Assembly: GCF_018448785.1 (NCBI RefSeq)
Contig: NZ_JAHCLU010000001.1
Location: 124,001 to 188,000 of the forward strand
DNA length: 64,000 nt
Source: Halomonas jincaotanensis
GTDB taxonomy: Bacteria; Pseudomonadota; Gammaproteobacteria; Pseudomonadales; Halomonadaceae
Direction: 5' to 3'
Part shown: positions 57,170 to 64,000 of the stretch, in pieces
Numbering within the stretch: the stretch's first letter is position 1
Layout of the letters: each line of letters begins with the position of its first letter
The notes under the pieces: generated by a model
Told to the model about the DNA's origin: nothing
Database searches by the model: none
What the model saw: the letters and a program-made list of their open reading frames with translations, nothing else
Program-made: the position numbers and the translations under genes

Positions 57170-59814
57170 GCCATGACCTGCACGAATCGCTGCGCGACAA
57201 TGTCCGCATTCTGGGCGATAGCCTGGGCCGAACCATCGCCGATGATCTTGGCTCCGGTTTCGTCGACAGGATCGAGACCATTCGCGCCTTCGCCAAGCGA
57301 GGCCGCCACGGCGAGACCCAGAGTCGTGGCGAGCTGATCGAGTACCTGCGACGCTTGCCGGATCGCGATCTACTACCCGTAACACGCGCCTTCAACCAGT
57401 TCCTCAACCTGGCCAATATCGCCGAGCAGCACTATCGCGCCCGTTTCCGACGTGTCGAGGACTACCGGCCCGGCTCCCAGCCGGTGCTCTCCGAGCTTCT
57501 CCAGAGGGCCCGCGACGCCGGCCATTCGCCACGTCGCCTGGTCGAGACCCTGGCCGGCATGCAGGTCGAGTTGGTGCTGACGGCGCATCCCACCGAGGTC
57601 ATCCGCCGCACGCTGATTCAGAAATACGATGCCATCGACGACTGCCTGACGGCGATCGAATCCTCCGATGACTATCCCGAGCGCGGCGTGCGCGCCCAGG
57701 GCCGGCTGGAGGAGCTGATCAGCCAGGCCTGGCACACCGACGAGATCCGCCATGAGCGCCCGACGCCGGTGGACGAGGCCAAGTGGGGCTTCGCGGTGAT
57801 CGAGAACTCCTTGTGGCAAGCGGTGCCGGATTTCCATCGCGACCTGGACAATCTCTTGCTGGAAACCGCGGGTGAAAGGTTGCCGCTGGACGCCGCGCCG
57901 ATTCGTTTCGCCTCCTGGATGGGTGGCGATCGCGACGGCAATCCGCACGTCACCGCCCGCGTCACCCGTGAGGTGCTGCTGCTGGGACGCTGGATGGCGG
58001 CCGACCTGTACCTGCGCGATCTCGACGCCCTCAAGGCCGAGCTCTCGATGTGGAAGGCCAACAGCGCGCTCAAGGCCGAAGTGGGAGACGTCGCGGAACC
58101 CTACCGGGAACTGTTGCGCCGGCTGCTGGCACGCGTCGAGGCGACCCGTGACTGGGCGAAGGCGCAGCTGGACGGCGAGGTATTCGAGGGCGGGGCGATC
58201 ATCGAGAACCGCGACCAGCTGTATGCGCCTCTGCTGGCCTGCTATCGCTCGCTGTGCGACGTGGGCCTGGACACCATCGCCAATGGCGCGCTGCTCGATA
58301 CGCTGCGTCGCATTTCGGTATTCGGCGTGACGCTGACCAAGCTCGACCTGCGCCAGGAAGCCAGCCGCCATGCCCAGGTCATGGAGGAGCTGACCGACGG
58401 CCTGGGTCTCGGTCATTACCGCGACTGGGACGAGTCGCAACGCCAGGCGTTCCTGCTCGAGGAACTGGTGTCCCGCCGACCGCTGATTCCACGCCGCTGG
58501 GAATGCTCTACCGAGTCCCGCGAGGTGATCGATACCTTTCGCGTCATCGCCAGCGAGCAGCCCGAATCACTGGGGACCTATATCATCTCCATGGCGGCGC
58601 AGCCATCGGACGTGCTGGCCGTGGCGCTGTTGATGAAGGAGGTCGGCGGTCGGGTCAGTCTGCCCATCGCGCCGCTCTTCGAGACCCTCGACGATCTCAA
58701 CCATGCCGGTGAAGTCATCGATCGCCTGCTGGCGCTTCCCGGCTATCGGGCCCTGGTGGATGATCGCCAGGAGGTGATGATCGGCTATTCGGATTCCGCC
58801 AAGGACGCGGGCCAGCTGGCCGCCGCCTGGGCCCAGTATCGCGCCCAGGAATCACTTGTGGAGGTGTGTCATCGGCATGGAGTCGACCTGACGCTCTTTC
58901 ACGGGCGTGGCGGTACCGTGGGCCGTGGCGGCGGTCCGGCGCATGCGGCGATCCTCTCCCAGCCCCCGGGCTCGGTGAACGGGAGCCTGCGGGTCACCGA
59001 GCAGGGAGAGATGATTCGCTTCAAGTTCGGGCAACCGGAGATTGCCCTGCGCTCGATGGAAATCTATGCCTGTGCCGTGCTCGAGGCATCGTTGTTGCCG
59101 CCTCCGGCGCCCAAGCCTGAGTGGCGCGAAGAAATGGATCGCCTGGCGGAGATCGCGCATGGCGCCTATGTCGGCGTGGTGCGCGAGGATCCCGACTTCG
59201 TGCCTTATTTCCGGGCGGTGACGCCCGAAGGGGCGCTAGGTCGGCTGCCGCTGGGGTCGCGGCCGACCAAGCGTCGTCAGGATGGTGGGGTGGAGACGCT
59301 ACGCGCGATTCCCTGGATCTTCGCCTGGACCCAGATCCGCCTGATGCTGCCTGCCTGGCTGGGCAGCGGGGAGGCGTTTGCCCAGCGCCTGGAGGAAGAG
59401 GGCGGTCTCGAGAGCCTCAGGGAGATGCGTGACCAATGGCCCTTCTTCGGGACCTACCTGGACATGCTAGAAATGCTGCTGGCCAAGGCCGATGTCGATA
59501 TCGCTACTTATTACGAGTACCGGCTGGTCGACGAGCCCTCACTCAAGGCGCTGGGAGAACGGCTGCGGGGCCGCTTTGCGCGTCTGTATGACGTTGTGTT
59601 GCAGGTGCTCGACCAGCAGGAGCTGCTGGAGAAGACACCGCTGATCCGCCAGGCAATTGAAGTGCGCAATCCCTACATCGACCCGCTCCACGGTCTGCAG
59701 GCGGAACTCCTGCAGCGCAATCGGGATGCCGACGGTGCCATTGGCGCCGATCTTTCTCGGGCCTTGATGGTGACTATGGCCGGGATCGCCGCCGGGCTGC
59801 GCAATACGGGCTGA
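57166..59814 (+). CDS. ppc: phosphoenolpyruvate carboxylase
   Basis: Makes oxaloacetate from PEP and bicarbonate to refill the TCA cycle. The 882-residue enzyme has the catalytic His in TAHPTEVIRRT, the WMGGDRDGNP motif, GYSDSAKDAG, the second His/Arg region FHGRGGTVGRGGGP and the C-terminal MVTMAGIAAGLRNTG (in two parts), as in E. coli (883). It overlaps the mazG stop by 4 bases; coupling of a central-metabolism enzyme to relA-mazG is notable. A short direct repeat surrounds its stop codon. Confidence 0.97.
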   Translation: MSHDLHESLRDNVRILGDSLGRTIADDLGSGFVDRIETIRAFAKRGRHGETQSRGELIEYLRRLPDRDLLPVTRAFNQFLNLANIAEQHYRARFRRVEDYRPGSQPVLSELLQRARDAGHSPRRLVETLAGMQVELVLTAHPTEVIRRTLIQKYDAIDDCLTAIESSDDYPERGVRAQGRLEELISQAWHTDEIRHERPTPVDEAKWGFAVIENSLWQAVPDFHRDLDNLLLETAGERLPLDAAPIRFASWMGGDRDGNPHVTARVTREVLLLGRWMAADLYLRDLDALKAELSMWKANSALKAEVGDVAEPYRELLRRLLARVEATRDWAKAQLDGEVFEGGAIIENRDQLYAPLLACYRSLCDVGLDTIANGALLDTLRRISVFGVTLTKLDLRQEASRHAQVMEELTDGLGLGHYRDWDESQRQAFLLEELVSRRPLIPRRWECSTESREVIDTFRVIASEQPESLGTYIISMAAQPSDVLAVALLMKEVGGRVSLPIAPLFETLDDLNHAGEVIDRLLALPGYRALVDDRQEVMIGYSDSAKDAGQLAAAWAQYRAQESLVEVCHRHGVDLTLFHGRGGTVGRGGGPAHAAILSQPPGSVNGSLRVTEQGEMIRFKFGQPEIALRSMEIYACAVLEASLLPPPAPKPEWREEMDRLAEIAHGAYVGVVREDPDFVPYFRAVTPEGALGRLPLGSRPTKRRQDGGVETLRAIPWIFAWTQIRLMLPAWLGSGEAFAQRLEEEGGLESLREMRDQWPFFGTYLDMLEMLLAKADVDIATYYEYRLVDEPSLKALGERLRGRFARLYDVVLQVLDQQELLEKTPLIRQAIEVRNPYIDPLHGLQAELLQRNRDADGAIGADLSRALMVTMAGIAAGLRNTG

Positions 59815-59836
59815 AGAAGCAACACGGGCTGAAGAA
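59806..59836 (+). repeat. 13-bp direct repeat at the ppc stop codon
   Basis: ACGGGCTGAAGAA occurs at 59806-59818 and again at 59824-59836, 18 bases apart. The first copy contains the ppc TGA stop. It looks like a small local duplication. Confidence 0.75.
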
Positions 59837-59880
59837 AAAGCCGTATGCAAGAAGGGTATGCGCGAAGAAATCGCCTATCG

Positions 59881-60459
59881 CTAGAAAGGAATATGGATCG
59901 AGGCAGTCACGAGGTTGAGGTGTGCCATGCTGGGCTCATTGAATTCCTCGTATTCCACGCGACTGACCAGGCCGTTGAACTGGAGGCGAATCCCGAAGCC
60001 CTGAACACGAGTGGTGCCGGCGGTATCCAGGGCCAGCGTGTCATTGGGAACGATGGGATCGCCCTCCCATTCAGCGAACCCCGATTTCGCGTAAAGTCCC
60101 CACTGGCCAAAGCGAAGGCCAGCGACCAGGCTGCCGCCGAGACTGATGGTATCGAGAATCAGAGCCTGGCCGCCAGAACGGGTGGGCACCTCATCGCTCT
60201 CGCGATAACTGACCTCGGCGCCCAGGTCCAGAAACGGCAGCCTTAGAGGAGAAAAACCGGCGGTGAGCCGGAATCCTGACGTGTAGCCATCCTGTGTCTC
60301 GAGATCCTGTCCATCGATCATCACACCATTGTCCAGATGCATGAGATCACCTGATTGCGCGACATAGGCAGGCGGTGCGGCATCGGCCATCACAGCAGCA
60401 CTGGCGAGAAGCGCCAACGGGGTTGCCAGCCAGGCAGAACGGGGGCATGCGGTTTTCAT
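59881..60459 (-). CDS. small outer-membrane beta-barrel protein
   Basis: A 192-residue secreted protein: signal peptide from MKTACPRS to about AVMADAAPP, then alternating hydrophobic/polar strands (GFRLTAGFSPL, LDLGAEVSYRE, VAGLRFGQWGLYAKSGFAEWEG, GFGIRLQFNGLVSRVEYEEF) and a terminal Phe (ASIHIPF). The pattern and size fit an eight-stranded barrel of the OmpX/OmpA-barrel type; the exact family and ligand are unknown. The start at 60459 has AGGGA upstream; a farther Met at 60525 is less likely. Two TTTTGTAC boxes lie in its upstream region. Confidence 0.75.
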   Translation of the reverse strand: MKTACPRSAWLATPLALLASAAVMADAAPPAYVAQSGDLMHLDNGVMIDGQDLETQDGYTSGFRLTAGFSPLRLPFLDLGAEVSYRESDEVPTRSGGQALILDTISLGGSLVAGLRFGQWGLYAKSGFAEWEGDPIVPNDTLALDTAGTTRVQGFGIRLQFNGLVSRVEYEEFNEPSMAHLNLVTASIHIPF

Positions 60460-60491
60460 GGTCCCTGACCCTACACGTAGCGGTACGGAGA

Positions 60492-60529
60492 AAGGTACAA
60501 AAGACAAGTGCTGAAAGGAGTACAAAACG
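60492..60529 (-). promoter_or_regulatory. paired TTTTGTAC direct repeats upstream of the barrel gene
   Basis: On the minus strand TTTTGTAC followed by C/T-rich TTTC occurs twice about 27 bases apart (plus-strand GTACAAAA near 60494 and 60521). Their place 35-70 bases before the ATG suggests a regulator site, but no known operator matches. Confidence 0.35.
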
Positions 60530-60641
60530 TGCCCTGAAAAAGGTCAGCGCTGACTCGATACCGTTCTAAGATAGCAATGGTAGGTAGATTGCGCCAATTG
60601 CGCGTTTTTTGGCGACCAGGACTAGGTCTGGCAAGAACGTG

Positions 60642-60666
60642 TCCCGCCCCTCGCTTGGGGGCGGGA
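60642..60666 (-). terminator. GC-rich hairpin after the peroxiredoxin gene
   Basis: TCCCGCCCC, seven-base loop, GGGGCGGGA: a perfect 9-bp stem 27 bases after the peroxiredoxin stop. No strong T run follows on the minus strand, so efficiency is uncertain. Confidence 0.5.
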
Positions 60667-60692
60667 AGGCATCTCCCGTCAAGGCGGGGCGC

Positions 60693-61352
60693 TCAGGTGG
60701 GTTGCTTGACCGTGCGCAAGTAGGGCTTGAGGGTGGTAAAGCCTTGCGGGTATTTCTGCTTCGCTTCCTCGTCGCTGACAGACGGTGGGATGATCACATC
60801 GTCGCCGTCGCGCCAGTTCACCGGTGTCGCTACGGTATGCTTGGCGTTCAGCTGGAGGGAGTCGAGCAGGCGCAGCACCTCATTGAAATCGCGTCCCGAG
60901 GTCATCGGGTAGATCAGCATGGCCTTGATCTTCTTGTCGGGACCAATCATGAAAACCGCCCGCACGGTGGCGTTGTCGGCCGGTGTCCGGCCCTCGGCAG
61001 TGTCCTCCAGTTCTGCTGGCAGCATGTCATAGAGCTTGGCCACCTGAAGGTCGGTGTCGCCGATCATCGGATAGTTGGGTGCGGCGCCCTGGGTCTCCTC
61101 GATATCCTTGGACCAGGCTGCGTGATTATCGACGGGGTCGACCGACAGACCAATGATCTTGGTGTTGCGCTTGTCGAACTCCGGCTTGAGCTTGGCCATG
61201 TATCCTAGCTCGGTGGTGCAGACCGGCGTGAAATCCTTGGGGTGGGAAAACAGCACGCACCAGCTATCGCCGATCCAGTCATGGAAATTCAGAGTGCCTT
61301 CCGTGGTTTGCGCCGTAAAGTCGGGCGCAGTATCGCCGATTCGTAAGCCCAT
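60693..61352 (-). CDS. 1-Cys peroxiredoxin (Prx6 type)
   Basis: A 219-residue thiol peroxidase. The peroxidatic cysteine is Cys45 in HPKDFTPVCTTELG; Cys32 is not at a resolving position, and the C-terminal extension (about 160-219, with TPVNWRDGDDVIIPP and YLRTVKQP) is that of Prx6/1-Cys enzymes. It reduces peroxides, probably with an external thiol partner. GGAGT stands 8 bases before the ATG. It is a single-gene unit between the barrel gene and panE. Confidence 0.92.
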   Translation of the reverse strand: MGLRIGDTAPDFTAQTTEGTLNFHDWIGDSWCVLFSHPKDFTPVCTTELGYMAKLKPEFDKRNTKIIGLSVDPVDNHAAWSKDIEETQGAAPNYPMIGDTDLQVAKLYDMLPAELEDTAEGRTPADNATVRAVFMIGPDKKIKAMLIYPMTSGRDFNEVLRLLDSLQLNAKHTVATPVNWRDGDDVIIPPSVSDEEAKQKYPQGFTTLKPYLRTVKQPT

Positions 61353-61458
61353 TATGGTTACTCCGATGTGAGAAAAGTCGGTTATCGAGAGAAGCCGCTG
61401 GCGTTTCGCCTCTCATGATTTGAGTGGCACAAGCATAGCGCCAGCGCCAGCCCTGTCG

Positions 61459-62403
61459 TCAAGTCGATTGACGCGCTGCAAGATACCGAAAATGCATCTG
61501 GATATGCTCCGCCGAGAGTTCATGGCGTCTTGCCGCCGCGAGCAGAGGCCCGAGTATCGCCTCATGTTCGGTAGGGCGTCCGGCCATCACGTCCTGCAGC
61601 ATGGAGGCCAGGTTGTTCGCCGTAGCATCGACCACTTGCCAGACCAGCTGCCGCCAGCCGTCGATGCCATCGCCCTCGGGGGGCGTCACGCTCTCCGCGG
61701 CCATGATCGCCGCTATCTCCTCGATCATCGCCTCAACGTGGAGGCGATAGGGCGGGTTGCGAAGTTCGCCATTGGTAATGCCGAAGTGTGCCACCAGCGG
61801 ATTGATGGCGGCATTGACGGCGAGCTTGCGCCATAGCCTGACGCCGATATCGTCAACCAGCTCGCTGGGCAGGCCGGCGAGACTGAGATCGTCGGCCAGT
61901 TGCGAGGCGAGCCCGCCGTGGCGCCCATCCAGCGCACCGATAAAGGTATGACCATGCCCGGCGTGGGTGACCTGAAGGTCGCCCTGCACATGGGCGCCCT
62001 CGGTAGTGGAAGCGCAGAGGACAGGACCCGACCAGCGCCGGGCGATTGCCTGCTGGCTTCCGACACCGTTCTGCCACAGCACCAGCGGCGTGTCTGCAGG
62101 CAGCGCTCGCGCTAACGTGTCGCAGGCGGCCAGCGCCGTGGTGGCCTTGGTGGTCAGGTGCACGATCGCTGGCGTCTCGTCGGGCAGGGCGCCGATCACG
62201 GCGACAGCCAGCCGGCGAGTCAGCGTCTCGCCCTCCGGCGTCAGTAACCGCTGGATGGGGGATGGCGGGCGTCGCCCGACCAGCGTGGCCCGTGCATGGT
62301 CGGTCAGCCGCAGGGCGATCAAACGGCCCAGGGCCCCGGGTCCGACGATCCAGTGGGAGGACAGGGTCATGGCAGTCTGCTCGGCTTCATCGCGTGGGTT
62401 CAT
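61459..62403 (-). CDS. panE: 2-dehydropantoate 2-reductase (PanE family)
   Basis: NADPH-dependent reduction of ketopantoate to pantoate for coenzyme A. The 314-residue protein has the dinucleotide motif IVGPGALGRLIA, the LVLWQNGVGS segment and the catalytic Lys region LWRKLAVNAAINPL. Similar fold members reduce other 2-keto acids, so substrate is by family only. Starts at 62403 or 62370 (MTLSSHW) are both possible and neither has a strong ribosome site. It follows topB on the same strand after 27 bases. Confidence 0.85.
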   Translation of the reverse strand: MNPRDEAEQTAMTLSSHWIVGPGALGRLIALRLTDHARATLVGRRPPSPIQRLLTPEGETLTRRLAVAVIGALPDETPAIVHLTTKATTALAACDTLARALPADTPLVLWQNGVGSQQAIARRWSGPVLCASTTEGAHVQGDLQVTHAGHGHTFIGALDGRHGGLASQLADDLSLAGLPSELVDDIGVRLWRKLAVNAAINPLVAHFGITNGELRNPPYRLHVEAMIEEIAAIMAAESVTPPEGDGIDGWRQLVWQVVDATANNLASMLQDVMAGRPTEHEAILGPLLAAARRHELSAEHIQMHFRYLAARQST

Positions 62404-62430
62404 GGTGTTCTCGTCAATGAACAGGATACC

Positions 62431-64000
62431 TCAGCGCTTGGTCGCCTTGCCGCGTGCTCCCCCTCGCCGGGACCGCGAGGCCTTGCTATTGGACGACTTG
62501 CCGCGCGATGACCTGGTATTTGACGACCTGGCGCGCGTTGACGGGGGCGACGCTTCACCGCGGGCGTCGCGCAGTGCCAGGCTGAGGCGGCCGGCATCGG
62601 CGGCGCCGAGCAGGCCATGCAGATCCTCGATCAGGGCGGCCAGGAACGGGGCCGGGTCGTCGCCCGCCTCGGCAATCGCGCCGAGGCGCTGCTCCCACAG
62701 CGCGGTGCGCTCGGGCCGGCCGACCGCCTCGGGCAGGGAGGCGATCAACGCGCTGCCGATTCGGGTGGCGCGCAGCGCCTTGCCCTGGCGCACCAGATAG
62801 CCGCGCTCGACCAGCGTCTCGATGATGCCGGCGCGGGTTGCCTCGGTGCCCAGGCCGTCGTGCTCGCGCAGGGTGCGGCGCACCGCCGCGTCCTCGACGT
62901 AGCGGGCGATGTTCATCATCGCCTTGATCAGGCTGGCGTCGGTGAAGGGTTCCGGCGGGCGCGTCTCGCGGTCCTCCACGCCGACATCGGTGACCCGGCA
63001 TGCCTCGCCTTCGGTCAGTGGCGGCAGCGGCGGGGCCTCGTCGCGAGTGGTGAATAGCGGCTTCCAGCCGGGAGTCAGAATCTCCTGGCCGCGTGCCCGG
63101 AAGAGGTTATCCAGGATGGTGAACTCGGCCTTGACCTCACGGGTGACCAGCGGCGGGTAGAACTGGGCGACGACGTTGCGGGTGATCATGCGGAAGATAT
63201 CCGCCTCGGCCTTTTCCAACCGCGTGAGATCGGCAGGCTTGCCGGTAGGTGCGAGGGCATGGTGAGCGCCGACCCGCTTGTCGTTCCAGGCCTTCGAGCG
63301 TCGCGAAAAATCGGCGCCTTCGAACCAGCCGCGCAGGGTATCATCGGCCTGGCAAGCGTCTTTCAGGGTGTCGCGTGCTCCGGCCAGGTGCTCCTCGGGC
63401 AGGTAGCGACAGTCCGAGCGAGGATAGGTGATCAGCTTGTGGCGCTCATACAGGCGCTGACACACGTCCAGCGTCATCTTGGCGGAGAGCCCGAAGCGCC
63501 GCGCGGCATCGACCTGGAGGGCCGAGAGAGAGTAAGGCAGCGGCGCTGCCTGGCGTCGTTCGCGGCTATCCAGGGCGTTGAGCCGCCCCTCGGCCCCGGG
63601 CAACCGCTCGGCCAGCGCCGCGGCGGGCTCGCGGGACAGCAGCCGGCCCTGGTCATCCAGGGGGTGTGGTTCGCCGGGCACCCACCAGGCGCGCAGCATG
63701 CCGTGGGTGACGGCGAGGTCGACCCAGAGCACGAAGAACGGCCGCGGCTTGAAATCGCGGATTTCGTTGTCGCGGCGCACCACCAGCCCAAGCACCGGCG
63801 TCTGAACTCGACCCACCGAAAGCACACCGTCATGGCCGGCCTGGCGACCGGTAAGCGTCCAGGCCCGGGTGAGATTGATGCCGTACAACCAGTCGGCTCG
63901 CGCGCGCGATTCGGCGGCCCGGTAGAGCGGCTGATACCGGGCATTGTCCTCGAGCCTGGCGAGCGAGCGCTGAACCGCCGGCCGGTTGAGATCGTTGACC
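62431..64000 (-). CDS. topB: DNA topoisomerase III (N-terminal part outside window)
   Basis: Type IA topoisomerase that decatenates replicated DNA. The frame is open to the window edge, so the N-terminal TOPRIM domain is missing and about 523 residues are visible. Seen are NLTRAWT, SVGRVQTPVLGLV, the active-site Tyr in LITYPRSDCRYLP, and HHALAPTG. The C-terminus carries a Ser/Arg/Lys-rich tail of about 40 residues (SSNTRSSRGKSSN, SRRGGARGKATKR) instead of zinc fingers, likely for DNA binding. Confidence 0.93.
   Translation of the reverse strand, partial: VNDLNRPAVQRSLARLEDNARYQPLYRAAESRARADWLYGINLTRAWTLTGRQAGHDGVLSVGRVQTPVLGLVVRRDNEIRDFKPRPFFVLWVDLAVTHGMLRAWWVPGEPHPLDDQGRLLSREPAAALAERLPGAEGRLNALDSRERRQAAPLPYSLSALQVDAARRFGLSAKMTLDVCQRLYERHKLITYPRSDCRYLPEEHLAGARDTLKDACQADDTLRGWFEGADFSRRSKAWNDKRVGAHHALAPTGKPADLTRLEKAEADIFRMITRNVVAQFYPPLVTREVKAEFTILDNLFRARGQEILTPGWKPLFTTRDEAPPLPPLTEGEACRVTDVGVEDRETRPPEPFTDASLIKAMMNIARYVEDAAVRRTLREHDGLGTEATRAGIIETLVERGYLVRQGKALRATRIGSALIASLPEAVGRPERTALWEQRLGAIAEAGDDPAPFLAALIEDLHGLLGAADAGRLSLALRDARGEASPPSTRARSSNTRSSRGKSSNSKASRSRRGGARGKATKR

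Overview
The window reads as a chromosome segment of a high-GC gammaproteobacterium, most likely Halomonas or a close relative in the Halomonadaceae. This is inferred from three things: gene order shared with Pseudomonas and the Oceanospirillales (plsX-fabD-fabG-acpP-fabF-pabC-mltG-tmk-holB-pilZ-tatD; gacS/cysM-rlmD-relA-mazG; rpoE-rseA-rseB-mucD-lepA-lepB-rnc-era-recO-pdxJ-acpS), strongly acidic periplasmic linkers typical of halophiles, and the lack of any phage, IS or plasmid signature. No rRNA, tRNA or CRISPR was found. Genes are dense and many neighbours overlap by 4-20 bp.

Layout. 1-8.3 kb: fatty-acid synthesis cluster (plsX partial, fabD, fabG, acpP, fabF), then pabC, mltG, tmk, holB, a PilZ protein and tatD. 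9.2-12.8 kb: a DUF1285 protein, a UvrD-family helicase and a two-domain rhodanese. 12.9-16.7 kb: electron-transfer flavoprotein system (ETF-QO divergent from etfB-etfA), with a five-copy 14-bp tandem repeat joining etfB to etfA. 17.0 kb: Mn-type superoxide dismutase. 17.8-32.0 kb: an iron/siderophore region. It has a FhuF-type ferric-siderophore reductase, a TonB-dependent receptor broken by one base, fhuB-fhuD-fhuC transport genes, an unrecognised 136-aa Cys-rich protein behind a very good Fur box, an ABC exporter-type half transporter, and a TonB2-type energising operon (DUF3450, TtpC-like ExbB, ExbB, ExbD, TonB, TPR protein). 32.0-36.8 kb: xthA (frameshifted as written), a small basic protein, rhlB, dinG. 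36.9-38.0 kb: DAHP synthase. 38.3-42.5 kb: envelope-stress sigma factor with anti-sigma, periplasmic regulator and protease. 42.7-48.8 kb: lepA, lepB, rnc, era, recO, pdxJ, acpS. 48.8-59.8 kb: gacS, cysM, rlmD, relA, mazG, ppc. 59.9-64 kb: small outer-membrane barrel, 1-Cys peroxiredoxin, panE and the 3' part of topB.

How the genes fit together. Most of the window is core metabolism and information processing. The accessory part is the iron region. Its receptor, periplasmic binding protein, fused permease, ATPase, cytoplasmic reductase and dedicated TonB motor form a complete path for taking up a siderophore, probably a hydroxamate made by other organisms, since no siderophore synthesis genes are visible. 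Three candidate Fur operators sit before the unknown gene, before fhuC and before the TonB operon. Two genes (the receptor and xthA) each carry a single-base indel beside a C/G run. These may be real mutations or sequence errors and should be checked before any biological reading.
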